64,000 nt of DNA from Pezizomycotina sp. ARF18 (lineage: Eukaryota > Ascomycota). Positions 23,701 through 34,318 of the stretch are shown here, in pieces. Position numbers and translations under genes: made by a program. A model generated the notes under the pieces. It was given only the letters and a program-made list of their open reading frames with translations, was not told the DNA's origin and searched no databases. Each line of letters opens with the position of its first letter. Position 1 is the first letter of the stretch. The stretch lies in contig AZLU01000020.1 of assembly GCA_002224055.1 (NCBI GenBank), positions 186,001-250,000 of the forward strand, given 5' to 3'.

Positions 23701-25635
23701 ATGTCCGATCAAGGCAACGACGAGAAGATTGGCGAGAAGGGAACCGCCCGAGATGATAGAGGATGGGTATGATCCTCGCAAAAAATCGACTGTAATTGAC
23801 CACACAGTCGCAAAACGCGTCGTCAGGAAGTTAGACCGTAGGTTGGTTCCGTGGGTCATGTTTCTTTGTGAGTATAACTGAGTCTAGCTAGGTTTTGGTT
23901 GTCGAGCGATTTCATAATCTGGTAAAATGTTTTCGCTGACCGGAACCATACAGACCTACTCGCCTACCTCGACAGAAGCAACATTGGAAATGCTCAAATA
24001 GCGTCAGTATATGATTCAGAGCATCCCTTTTTGTATCTGTTTGGTTGCATAATATCGACGTATACTAACAAACATCTCGCGATATATAGGGGAATGGGAA
24101 AGGCCCTCGGCATGTCGGACGCACAATATCAATGGCTTCTGACCATCTTCTACATCTCCTACATTGTTTTCGAATTCATGGCACTTTTTTGGAAGATTCT
24201 CCCTCCCCATCGGTATGCCACAGCCGTCGTCTTCGTTGGGGCTTGTGTGCGACGCTCCAAGCTGTCACGAAAAACTGGCAAGGTATGCAACCACCTCCCA
24301 TACGTTTCCCAGCTCTGAGAGCCTTACTAAACGAAGAACCTATAGGAATGATGACCTTGCGTTTTTTAATGGGATTGTTCGAGGCCGGTGCGATTTTTCT
24401 CTTTAACTTGCTTGCTGTCTTTTGGTTGAATCCTTTTTCTTATTGGCTATTGCGCAATAGGATACGGTCCGGTATACCTACCTGCTCTCATTCTTCTATC
24501 TCCGCAGAGAGCTAGGGTTGCGTATTGGCTTCTTCTTGTCAGCAGCGCCTTTGGCTAGTGTTAGTATCCCAAAAAGTCCCTAAGCCAATAATAGGAGAGC
24601 ATGTCTTCTTGGACGTTCAGGTTGGTTAACTTTCTTTGGCAGTGCTTTGCTGGAGCTTTAGCGTACGGTATCACGCACGCAAAACATTCGAAGGTTGCAA
24701 CTTGGCGCCTACTCTTCCTCGTGGAAGGTGTACCTACTATCATAGCCGCCTTCTTTACGTGGTTCGTATTGCCCGACGCGCCGGACACCGCAAGTTCCTC
24801 ACGGAGGAGGAGAAGCATCAAGCGAAATTGAGATCTATCCGCCAGGTGGGCGAGGAAGCTTTCCACTCGAGAATTGGGATGCCGAACTTTAGAGATGTTG
24901 GCGCAGCATTCCTAGATCCAAAGAACTATTTTACCGCTTGATCTACTTCAGCACGAACGTTAGCTTTGCATCGCTGCCTGTTTTCTTACCGACAATTATT
25001 AAGGATATGGGGTAAGCTCTCTCTCAAGTGGTTATATTTTCTTTCCGTTTTTTCTAAACTTAGCTAACTATTGACAAAATTAGCTTCACTGCGATTGACG
25101 CTCAAGGTTTAACCGCTCCACCGTTTTTCCTTTCCTTCCTGATGGTGATTTTCACAACGTGGATCGCGATAAAACCAGCAGCGAGGTTACATGGTAATGG
25201 GCTTAGCTTTAATCGGTGCCATCGGTTATCTACTCCTCGCCGTTGTGAAAACCACCGGCGTCCGTTACTTCGGTGTCATCCTAGCTGCTGGCGCGTCTTC
25301 CCGTCATCGGTAATGTATTGCCCTGGGTATGAACAACCAGCAGACGGATTCCCGCAGAGGCACAGGTATCGCCATCCTCAATCTGATCGGGCAGTGTGGG
25401 CCCGTCCTCGGTACGCGCTTGTTCCCAGTGAAGGAAGGGCCATACTACCATAAGGCATGGCTATCTGTGCTGCATTCATGCTATTCGACGTGTTCCTGGC
25501 GGCGGGCTTCGGACGTACCTCTACTACGAGAACAAGAGGCTTGATGAGAAGTACGGGCCCAAACCCAAGTTTGAGGGAGATGCTTATGCTGCTGGCGAGG
25601 AGAACGAGGGCAGCAATTTCAGGAATGTTTTGTAA
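23701..25635 (+). CDS. MFS anion:cation symporter (DAL5/allantoate permease type)
   Basis: Members of this family take up organic anions such as allantoate, ureidosuccinate, pantothenate or nicotinate across the plasma membrane. The hallmark LLAYLDRSNIGNAQIAG is split by an intron (exon edges 24002/24090). Other family features: RRLVPWVMFLY before it, ALGMSDAQYQWLLTIFYISY, WGLCATLQAVTKNW, MMTLRFLMGLFEAGYGPGI, FYLRRELGLRIGFFLSAAP, ATWRLLFLVEGVPTI, the loop PDAPDTARFLTEEEKHQAKL, YFSTNVSFASLPVFLPTI, ILNLIGQCGPVLGTRLFP and an end KYGPKPKFEGDAYAAGEENE. ATG 23701 begins a hydrophilic 50-residue N-terminus. First intron 23868-23953. About six single-base corrections are needed. Substrate within the family is not decidable by eye. 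Confidence 0.9.
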
Positions 25636-26878
25636 AAGATCGACTTTTGTAAAGGAGTAAAGAGCTGGAGAAGATGAAAAAGACATACTTTGCGTAGCAG
25701 CCCGTAGATCGATTTCGTTTCTGTTCCTTTCTTTCTTGATGTATATTAATTAATTAACTTGTCTTGCTTTCAGAATATTAAGCCTTCCATAGAGCTTAAG
25801 AGAATCAATCGTAATGAAAAGGATATTAGAAATTCTTGGTTGCACGCTAGGTCTTTCTCGACTACTCAAGTATGCCATAATCAATATTACTCAGACTATG
25901 CGATTGCTTCAAAAGGGCGAAAGCCATCCCGTAAATTTATATAGAAGGAAACATAAGTGCCAGTAACAAAATCCCCCCCCCCCTACAGTCAACACTATAC
26001 TGGACAGTTATGGGCACATTGGATAGGTCGGGGCGCATAAGCAGATTGATACCCTAAATTTAAAGTTAGATAGGAGTTTTGATAGATAGATCAGCAAGTG
26101 TTGGAGGAGCACCGTAGAGGAGCACCGCCAGAACCAAGCACCCCACACTATGCAAGGAACCATTATTTATACAGCGCCACCTCCCTACTTTATACATCGC
26201 GACTTCCGCTGCGCATCTGCAGTATTTTATCTATTTGTTTATTGACATGACACGTCGTTCTTTGTTACGTCTGTTGTTTTTCCCGTCTGTTTGAGACGTA
26301 GTTATAGCTGCTATTAGCTGCTACAATTATTCACGTCTGTCGCGATCGGTGAGGATTCTCCCCACTATGAATGTTTAGTCCTCCACCCCGAAGAAAAATG
26401 AAACTTGCATCAACAGCAGCCAGTTATAACTAGTTGTTATATAATCGTCCTATCATGATAGGATAATTATTTACTAGCACGACTAGTACTTAAGTAGTGG
26501 CAGAATGATAGCTGGCGCCAAATTAAAGCACATTGGTGAATTTGCCGAGACCGCAGGCGGATAGCTGCATTCGAAACTATCGCCGGGGAGGATAGGTTTC
26601 TATCAGTAGTAGAGCTTCGTTTTTCTTTTTTTCTTGTCTTCTAAACTTTTCTTTATAAACTTCTCATTAACAGGTATTCCTCTTGCTTCCGGCCACTCAA
26701 CTTCCAACGAGAGAAAGGGTTAGTCCGGAGTAGAAAGTGTCACGAATTTTGAATTCGTAATTGTAATTACTCGTTCACGCCACTCTGTTATATCGGCTCC
26801 TCCTTTACTCATATCAATCTTCACCTCTGAGCTGCTGCCGCGAGGCTGAGCGCGTCCGTTGTCATCTCACTAGCCGCC
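25636..26878. other. intergenic DNA with a C11 tract
   Basis: No gene recognised. It contains 11 C at 25973-25983 and AT-rich DNA. The last ~200 bases precede DUF7918 copy 1 and should contain its promoter; I see no clear TATA box. Confidence 0.5.
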
Positions 26879-27940
26879 ATGAAGATCGCTCTTTCATCTG
26901 CAAAGTTCAAATCGAAGACCACTACGGCATCGCGCATGACGCCGTCGAGTACGAAGAGGAATCAACCGACAACGGAGGACGAAGACGTGTTTTATCGCTT
27001 CGGAAGACGGCAAACCCTTTCAGTTCTTCTTACATTTCGGCCATGACGTGAAGGACAAAGATTTTAATTCCTATATTTTTGCAGATGGCGAAATGTGCGA
27101 CAGGCTGGTGAGCCGAGCCTCGGAGTCCAGGCAATCTTACTTCTTGAGGCACTCTTGTCTCAAAACCTCCAGCAGCAATGGATGTTCGAAAGCGCAAGTA
27201 CAGATTTGGTAAATTGGAAACTGGTACGTTTTCTGATTTATATAGAGATTTTTTTTTCTCTAAGCTAGTCCTTTCATTGACTGATTGATTCGACAAATGT
27301 ACAGTGGATACAATGGAGCCTATATAGAGGATCGCAAGGAAATCCTTAAGGAGGTTGGCTCTCTCAAAGTTGTCGTCTGGAATGTAAACTTCTGCGCGGT
27401 GTCCCAGCGCCGGCATATAAAGCTCCTAACCTTCTGAAATCCATTGAAAAGAAACCAATCTTTGAAAAGTCGCTCAAGGGCAAGTCCGTCCCGCATCGCA
27501 CTTCTCTCGGAGAGGCGTCGTACCAGTCGCTCACCACCTACCAAACCGAAATAATTCAGCCAAGCGTCGCTACTTTTATTTTCCGGTACACTTCTGAGGG
27601 TGAGCCGACGCCAACTGTTCTTGTGAATTTCGTTCAAAAAAATGGCAAAAGCGCGCTGCTCAAATGTAACTACGCTTACAAAGTTTTGAGCATCCGTAGA
27701 ATCTCTCAAGAACCAGCGCATTATCCCTGCCACTCCGGAACCCGAAGATGACGATATCGATGCAAAGGAGGATAACAATTCGGACCCAGGAGAAATGACG
27801 ATAGACCAAATGCGCCAGGAACTTCGTCGTCGCAGGGAAGCGGAAGCAGCAATTGAAGGTGACAGGCGCCGTAAAATCAAGCGCGAACCTCTTATTCCGC
27901 CGGACCTGTCGAAACTATCGATCTTACAGACGACAGCTGA
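26879..27940 (+). CDS. DUF7918-family protein, copy 1
   Basis: DUF7918 proteins are fungal proteins of unknown function, often in families. This copy starts MKIA at 26879, then reads CKVQIEDHYGIAHDAVEYEE, FIASEDGKPFQFFLHFGHD and FADGEMCD (~residues 8-75), YRFGKLET, an intron (from ~27228), EVGSLKVVVWNV, FEKSLKGKSVPHRTSLGE, PSVATFIFRYTSE, a second intron, then the tail: RIIPATPEPEDDD, MTIDQMRQELRRRRE, RKIKRE and the end PVETIDLTDDS. The tail carries a psi-K-x-E site (IKRE) and a SUMO-interaction-like core (IDLT plus acids). Frame corrections are needed near 26900, 26990, 27330, 27400 and 27910. Paralogues lie at 29.75, 56.6, 58.2, 60.3 and 62.4 kb. Confidence 0.78.
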
Positions 27941-29545
27941 GAGTACTACACAACCGGACGATATAATTTCGGTGGGGCTCGCTCGCCCAAGAATCATCCT
28001 TCGGCCTTTCATCAACTTTTATAAGCCCATTGCCTTCTTTTTTTTATCCTTTGTTTTAATACCAGTACTGCATTTTCCTTTCCCTTCTCTGCCTGGTATT
28101 CACGGGCGCGAAGCTGAGTCTTCGAGTGCTTCTACCACCTATTACGTATTATTATCCGTCATTAAGCTCATGACGTTTCGTCACAACGTGGCTTGATTCG
28201 TTCACCTCGGAGGTTTGGCAAGGAGTTTATACAGCGTTGCTTATTAGATTATTCTTCCTTGATCTTGGTCCTCATCGGTTAAATCTGTTGGCATATAAAG
28301 CTTTGTTCTCCTTGACAACAACCATATGTAAATACCCCGCGATGTCTCTGCATCTGGCCAAAACCTTAGGTTTTGAGCCCTCAATAAAGAACTTCGCTAT
28401 TCTTCCTGCTATTAGTATTATAGCGGTCACAGCTAGCTATATTCTTATGTATTTAAAGGTAGACGTGCCTATAACTTGTGTATCTTAATCTTTATGCTCG
28501 ATTAAAATCCTTGTGCTCATATATATGATTTGGAAAGGTTTGAACCTACAAAATATTCTTGTTCTGTGAAATTTAAAATTAATACTTCAACGCTTTCGGG
28601 AGAGCAGTTTTGATATTGACTCTTTCTAAGCTTGGATGTACTATATATATAAGGGGAACTCAGAGAATGGATATACGTCCGCATAATAGGGTATAGAGAT
28701 GTATATTTTATTTTTAGGTGGTCCCGAAATAACAGTCCCTATATATATATGCTTAAGTACTTAAGCATGTCAACGAGTAGTCAAATCGAATTTATTAGCT
28801 TATTCTTTTAGATCTCCTAGGAATTCCTACATTTCTTTGTAGGATTATGAAGCTTTAGTGGAAATGCAAAGGGGGCTATTCCCCCCCCCCTTTCTGGCGT
28901 TCTTTCTATCAAAAGTCAAAGCTCTACACACGTGAAAATGCGTAATTTAGGATCGCGTCTGGCAGAAGGAAGGTTTAGTTTTACCACCTGACATCATCAC
29001 CATCTACTCTCTTGACTACGAATATAGCTGAAGATTCGGCGGGCTCGTACTTAAGGCGATGGCATTTAATATGAAGGAACCCGAAATTTACGTATTCCAA
29101 CCGTCATGTGAAGACTACAAATATATTCAAGGCCACGTTATACAAATGATTAGAGGGCGTCCGGTCACGAAATATCTACTTTTTTTACAAGAGATCCGGC
29201 TGAGGCAATAAGAAGAAAGGGAAAAAAGGGACAGAGAGGAAGAATTAAATCTGCTTAGTTGAGGAGTCTTCCATTAAATTATTAATGCCAAATTTCACGC
29301 CGACTTTCGACCAACCTTCCACATTTGTATTGATCAGTGGCCAACAGCCTGCGTCTTATACAAATATGGAAGGCTGGTCCTTAGGCCAAGGTTCGAATCC
29401 GCTGTTGTTTATAATAATTAATATATTTATTTGTTTGATTGTTTGCTACTCCCTTTCTATAAAAGCTCGGCCAAAGAACCCACCTCTAGTCAAGATCCTC
29501 CCTCCCGCTTCTTACCTCCCATTCCCTTGCCTTCTCCCTTCTCCC

Positions 29546-29587
<42 letters not shown>

Positions 29588-29749
29588 TTTTGTTTGTTTG
29601 TTGTTGCTTCCAAACGTCGTGTGCGTCATATCTTTATGACTTTTCTCAATCAAACATACAAACTTTCGATTCACTTCTCACTCCCACCTTTCTCAACGTC
29701 AGGTCAACCACAAAATAACAAGACCGTAACCCCCCCTATAAGATTCAAG
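27941..29749. other. intergenic DNA between DUF7918 copies 1 and 2
   Basis: No gene recognised. It contains a perfect 20-bp palindrome (28749-28768) inside a TA-repeat, a C10 tract (28881-28890) and the longest homopolymer in the window, T39 at 29548-29586, 160 bases before the start of copy 2. A long open frame through the T tract encodes mostly Phe and Pro and is not taken as a gene. Confidence 0.5.
28749..28768. repeat. perfect 20-bp palindrome
   Basis: ATGCTTAAGTACTTAAGCAT is its own reverse complement and follows a short TA repeat. No gene is nearby; it could be a binding site or chance. Confidence 0.6.
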
Positions 29750-30472
29750 ATGAAGATCAGCGGCATAACCTGCAAGATTCAAAATCCAAGGAGTCGACGC
29801 AGAAGATACGAACCCGAGCACTCCGAACATGACCGCTGCAAAACCTGCTGGATCGCCTCCGAGGAAGGCAAACCGTTCGCGTTCTTCCTCGACATGGATC
29901 ACCCGAACCAAGTTAAGCCCCGTAGAATACCAAATCCTAACCGACGGGGAAATCATAATGAGGACTTTCCGCCAAGGAATCCTCTCTCCGCCGCTACCGT
30001 ACACGCTCGACAAAGCTAGGATCTCCAACGCTCCGAACTAGGGAATCGTCGAGGAGCGTCCGTTTACGTCCGGAAGACTGGATACGGTCGAATTCGCTGA
30101 CAACAAGAAGGGCATCGATACATGGAAGACCGCCAGAATGTTCTAAACGAGGTTGGAACGCTGAAGCTTGTTATGTGGGAGACTAAACTCCTGGGTACGA
30201 ATCCCGCACCGCTCCTCCAGGGAAACGAAAGAAGTCCGTGAAGAGAGCAAGCCGATTTTGGAGAAGCAGCTGAAGGGGAGGTCGGTTTCGCATAAGACTT
30301 CGCTCGGGAGTCGTCGTTTTTGACGTCGGTTACGTACAACACGCAAAAGATCGAGCCGTCGCTCGCGACTTTCGTGTTCACGTACACCTCCAAAGCTGAG
30401 CAGATAAAACATCTCCCTCCTCCTCACTCCTCCCAAAGACCAAACAGTAAAAACCTCAGAAGCATTTATTAG
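29750..30472 (+). CDS. DUF7918-family protein, copy 2 (intronless, tail lost)
   Basis: Starts MKISGITCKIQ at 29750, continues EYEPEHSEHDRCKTCWIASE with EGKPFAFFLDMDHPNQVKP, YQILTDGEIIMRTFRQGIL, ERPFT, GRLDTVEFADNKKGID, LNEVGTLKLVMWETKLLG, KPILEKQLKGRSVSHKTSLG and IEPSLATFVFTYTS. All core blocks of the family are present. Two things differ from the other copies. The first intron, which interrupts the codon for the Val after LET/LDT in copies 1 and 4, is exactly absent (30078 region reads straight through). The second intron's donor is GCTGAG instead of GGTGAG, and no RIIPATP / ELRRRRE / IDLT tail follows; the frame ends in intron-like sequence at 30470-30472. Small frame corrections are needed near 29790, 29930, 30075, 30140 and 30310. 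It may be a partial retrocopy or a decaying duplicate. Confidence 0.72.
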
Positions 30473-30997
30473 TAGGCTGCGGTTTGATGTTCTGCATCTT
30501 GAAGCTAAAACTCTCTAAAAGTACTTCATTCTTCAGGTGCACGGTGTTTCGGTTCTTTGGCATGAAATTTATTTGAATGGGATGGGAGGCTGGCTGGCGT
30601 TTATTCTTCGTTCTATCATTTTTACACAAGGGCGGATTTATTGGCGTACTTTCTTTTTTCTTAAAACTGGTTTATAGGCACGACCTAGGTAGTTCTTGGT
30701 ATTGAGACATCCTTGTCGCGCCCGAGATGGGTTAATTCTTATATTCCTATTCATAGACCTAGCAAACTATTAATACTAGCATCACGAACCTAAAAAAAAT
30801 ATAAGACTTTGAAATGATCGTGATATGGTATGGTATTAATGATAGGTATATTACTTTCGTTAAAAACGTTTGTATCGTACGTTAATTACAAGAAGCCTTC
30901 CTTTATTCTCCCTCTCTCCCTTTTTTTTCCTTATTTATAATGCATTAATGCAAAATCGCAAATGCAAAAACACTCTTCATCAATATCGAACTACTAT
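30473..30997. other. short intergenic between convergent genes
   Basis: The 3' regions of DUF7918 copy 2 and the LAT permease meet here. AT-rich, no gene seen. Confidence 0.5.
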
Positions 30998-32935
30998 TCA
31001 GCTCCTGGAACCTCCCCCTTCCGTCCCCGCCGCTCCTCCCGAACATCTCTCATCCACTTCGGCACGCGACCCTCCACCAGAATATCGGTATACCGGCGAG
31101 CACGAACCCGAGCACCAGCAGCGTCTGTATCGGCCTGCGAAGACACTGCGGCTGACGAGGAACAGGCTGACGCAGCAGAAAACGATGGGCGTGCTGATCC
31201 ATGTCCTGTACGGCCGCTCCAGCGAAGGTTCCTTTACGCGCAGATGATCACTCCCAAAACGGTTAGGAAGTAGAATGTATATCCGGCAACGCCGTAGAAC
31301 GTGAGGAGCGCCGGCGAAGTCGCCGGCGAGGACGTAGCAGCACGTTAAGCTTGCGTTCAGGAGCATGGCGTACACCGGTGTCCTACCGTACGAATCGCCG
31401 AACATCTTAGCGGCGATCTTCGAGAAGAACGATACCTTCCTAGTGCCGGTGGTGGCTGCTGCCGCTGACGACGGCGTCGAGCGGTGGAGACCCAACGTTC
31501 CGAACATTTTCGGTAGGAAACCCTCGCGGCCGGCGACGTATATCAGCCTCCCCGTCGTTATCGTCGTCGCATTCAGGGCGCCCAGGCAGGATATCGAGAC
31601 GGCGAGGGAGAAGACGATGCGCCGACGGGGCCGAAGACGGTGGTGCCGAACTGTACTGCGATCGTGTTGGATGAGGCGATGACTTGCCGGGCAGGACGAA
31701 GAAGTAGGAGATGTTGGCGAGGACGTAGGAGACGATGACGACGGGCATGGAGGTGTGGATCACGCGGGGTAGGTCGCGGGTCGGGTTCTTCATTTCGCCT
31801 GTTATGTAGTTTACCTTGAAAGGAACAGTCAGTTATTATTGCATTGAGATATTTGCGTGATATTGACTTACGTTGTCCAGCCGTCGACGCCCACAGCCCG
31901 GCGTACAGAGCGATAGCGTAGTCCCCGATATTATGTGAGCTTCCTTCGAACCAGTTCGAATGTTTCCACTCCTGGTTGGCACCGCCGGGCTTCGCGGACA
32001 AACCGTGGTAGCCACCACGATACCGATCACGGTGATAGCTATCAGGCTGGTCAGCTTGATCACCAGGAATATATCACCCATCCTCGTCCCCATCTTCGTC
32101 GACAGGCAGTTGAGCAGCGTGACCAGGCTGATCCCTATGAAAGCGAGGAGCTTGTTCAGCCACTCCGGCGGCCGCGGCGAGTCCTCGCTCAGTGCACCTA
32201 GCAGGATGCTGTTGAGGTACTCCCGAAGATGATCGCGATGATAGCATTCCCTCCCGGTTTCAGCACCACCACCGCCGTCCACGAGAACAGGAAAGCCGGT
32301 AGGTCGCCGAACGTGTGCTGCAGGTACGCCTGCGCTCCCCCGCTCAGCGGTATCGCCCCCCTAGCTCCGCGTACGACGCCGCCCCGTCCACGCCAGCAAG
32401 CCCGCTAGGAACCAAACTATCAGCGAAGCTCCCGGCGAGCCGGCGTCGTGTTAACCTGCGCGGGCGAGCTGAATATACCGCTGCCGATCTGCAAACCTAC
32501 AACGAGCGAGAGGCCATTGAGGTACGTTACCGTCTTCAGCTTCTCCAAAACCCTGCGCGCGTAGACTCGAAGGACCGGCTCCGGAAGCGGACGGGTCGAG
32601 GGATACGTATCCTGCGTCCGCGGAGGCCGAAGCTACGAGGGGAAAAGGTGGCCGCCGAAGTCGAACGTCGAGCCAACCGAGTACGATCTACCGCGAGCGG
32701 GGCGCCCACCACACCACCACCTCCTCCTCCACCGCGCACCGCCGTTCCCTTCGATGTCCGTCGTCATCGGGTCATCTAGGTCGTCCAGGTCGGCTAGCCG
32801 CCGCGACGAGCTCCGGGACGGTGTGGAGGAGACGGAATTGCGGGCCGAGGAGGATGAGGATGCGAGGGATGCCAGCTCCAGCGAGTCGCGCGATGTCCGA
32901 CCGTCGTTCGCGCCGAGGTTGGCGTACGAAGCCAT
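30998..32935 (-). CDS. LAT-type amino-acid permease (APC superfamily)
   Basis: A plasma-membrane amino-acid transporter of the fungal L-type (LAT) branch. ATG at 32933-32935 opens a ~100-residue Ser/Arg-rich cytosolic N-terminus (MASYANLGANDGRTSRDSLE). Then GLQIGSGIFSSPAQVN, the family's substrate-backbone loop in helix 1, SYAELGGAIPLSGGAQAYLQ, helix FLFSWTAVVVLKPGGNAII with FGEYLNSILLG, TKMGTRMGDIFLVIKLTSL, ALYAGLWAFDGWDNVNYITG with EMKNP (diagnostic), SMPVVIVSYVLANISYFFVL, SLAVSISCLGALNATTITTG, RLIYVAGREGFLPKMFG and YGRTPVYAMLLNASLTC. The C-terminus has VKEPSLERPYRTWISTPIVF and a Gly/Arg-rich end. One intron is clear near 31815-31870. Several frame corrections are needed. It diverges from the sugar porter across 1.38 kb. 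Substrate (methionine or other neutral amino acids) is a guess. Confidence 0.9.
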
Positions 32936-33045
32936 GGTGGAGACAGGAGAACCGAAGAAAGGTAGCCTAGGTTCTTCTGGATGAATGTTTTCGAGGAAGG
33001 AGTGGAGTTTAAAATGCGGAGGAAGTTTCGGAGTATCGAGAAGCT

Positions 33046-33078
33046 CGTGTGATTTCGTGTGATTTCGTGTGATTTCGC
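33046..33078. repeat. 10-bp tandem repeat, 3 copies
   Basis: CGTGTGATTT recurs three times in a row upstream of the LAT permease gene, the last followed by CGCGAAAT. Confidence 0.85.
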
Positions 33079-33473
33079 GAAATACGAGCTATATGGTCTA
33101 ATTCCGGCACTGTGAAGCTGTGTTACGTTACCCTTCTCTTATTCCATTCTTGTTGAGGTTTTGTACTTTCGATCGTATACTCAAGTTCGTGAATTTCGCC
33201 TATTTATACAAGGGGAGAGAGATAGGATACGCTGTTATAATTGTTTAGTCCAAAAAAAAAAAAGGTTAAGGAGAGAAATGAATAGAAATCCTCCTTTATA
33301 ATTTTAAAATGAATTTTGGAGTAAAAAGCAAGGTAGGGTAGGGATACTGCAAGAAGTAGCAAATGAATTTTGGGGGGGTGGATTCGCGCATCTTGGATCC
33401 CTAGCGCTATCTTTGGGAGGGAGAGCTCCAATTTGATTGGTGGAAAGGAAATTTGGCTATAATCAACCTAATC

Positions 33474-33501
33474 TTATCTAAACCTTAATCTAATCTTATC
33501 T
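33474..33501 (-). promoter_or_regulatory. paired GATA-factor sites (AGATAA) between divergent permease genes
   Basis: TTATCT occurs at 33474-33479 and 33496-33501, i.e. two AGATAA sites on the minus strand 22 bases apart. Paired sites of this kind are the binding preference of fungal nitrogen regulators of the AreA/NIT2 class, which commonly control amino-acid permeases. The motif is short and could arise by chance. Confidence 0.35.
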
Positions 33502-34318
33502 TTTCAATCTCCATCTACCACCAATCACACGCTCGGCGGATGAGTCTGCTCCAGGCTAGAGTAGATTAGATTAGATCTTCGTATACCGCTCCTGATACGC
33601 GGGTTATTTTGGGGGTGCGTGTCAACTGCAAGTTTGCAACGGGGAAGTTGGAAAAAGATCCGTTAATCCGTTAGTTAGTTGGAGGCGCGGCAATTTGAAA
33701 AGCGAGGAATACAATCAATTCCCCTATTTTTCGTCCTTTGTGGCTGCGTGGCATGCACCCAATTTTAATAACCCCTTTGAAAGGTCCCTTGTTCCCCCCC
33801 TACACTCTCTCTACTCTCTCTTTCTCTTCTCTTTCTTTGAACTCAATCTCGCAAGCTCATACCTATTCCCAGCAGGATAGCAATCCCATCCGTTCACGGC
33901 AATTCCCTTGCTTATTGCTATCATTTCCAACGTCCTAACCGGTGGATACCCCCGTTGGAGTGAATTGGCAATTCGTTCGTTCACCGGCGATTTGGAGCTC
34001 GTTCTCGACGACGATTACGTAGCGGGAGGTGGAGAGTGTTTTCTGTACCTTTTTTTGGTATGATTACGTCTGTTGGAAGCTAGCCGGGATCGAATTCATG
34101 AAAGGGATCCCTTCCCTTCTTATCCCTTATTTCAAGCTCATTAGAGCTTTCTATCCAGGAACCAAAATTTTTTTTTTCGGAGATTCGGAGCTTTGTGAGC
34201 GCTTCTTCGTTCTTCGAGAGTCTGTCACTACCGTCTTAAGGATTCTCCACGTACATACACACACAATTCCCAACGCAATTGACCCTCGATCCGACGGCTT
34301 CCCCCCCCTTAACGAACA

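Larger units (their letters stand above)
32936..34318. promoter_or_regulatory. shared 1.4 kb upstream region of divergent amino-acid and sugar transporters
   Basis: Both flanking genes are transcribed away from this stretch. It holds a three-copy 10-bp repeat (33046-33078), two GATA-type sites, ATTGG boxes (CCAAT on the other strand) around 33437 and 33522, and long pyrimidine-rich leader tracts just ahead of the sugar porter (about 33795-33840), as often seen before highly expressed fungal genes. No gene is seen. Confidence 0.5.

Noticed and set aside
19132-25635. Secondary-metabolite cluster around the MFS transporters
   Set aside because: No polyketide synthase, NRPS, terpene cyclase, P450 or pathway regulator in the window.
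29342-29407. tRNA-like segment with a perfect B box (GGTTCGAATCC) and complementary ends CAACAGC/GCTGTTG
   Set aside because: No A box, no anticodon arm, and the T stem beside the B box does not pair beyond two bases.
29285-29740. Long open frame upstream of DUF7918 copy 2
   Set aside because: It is held open by the T39 tract (poly-Phe) and merely runs into the real copy 2 start at 29750.
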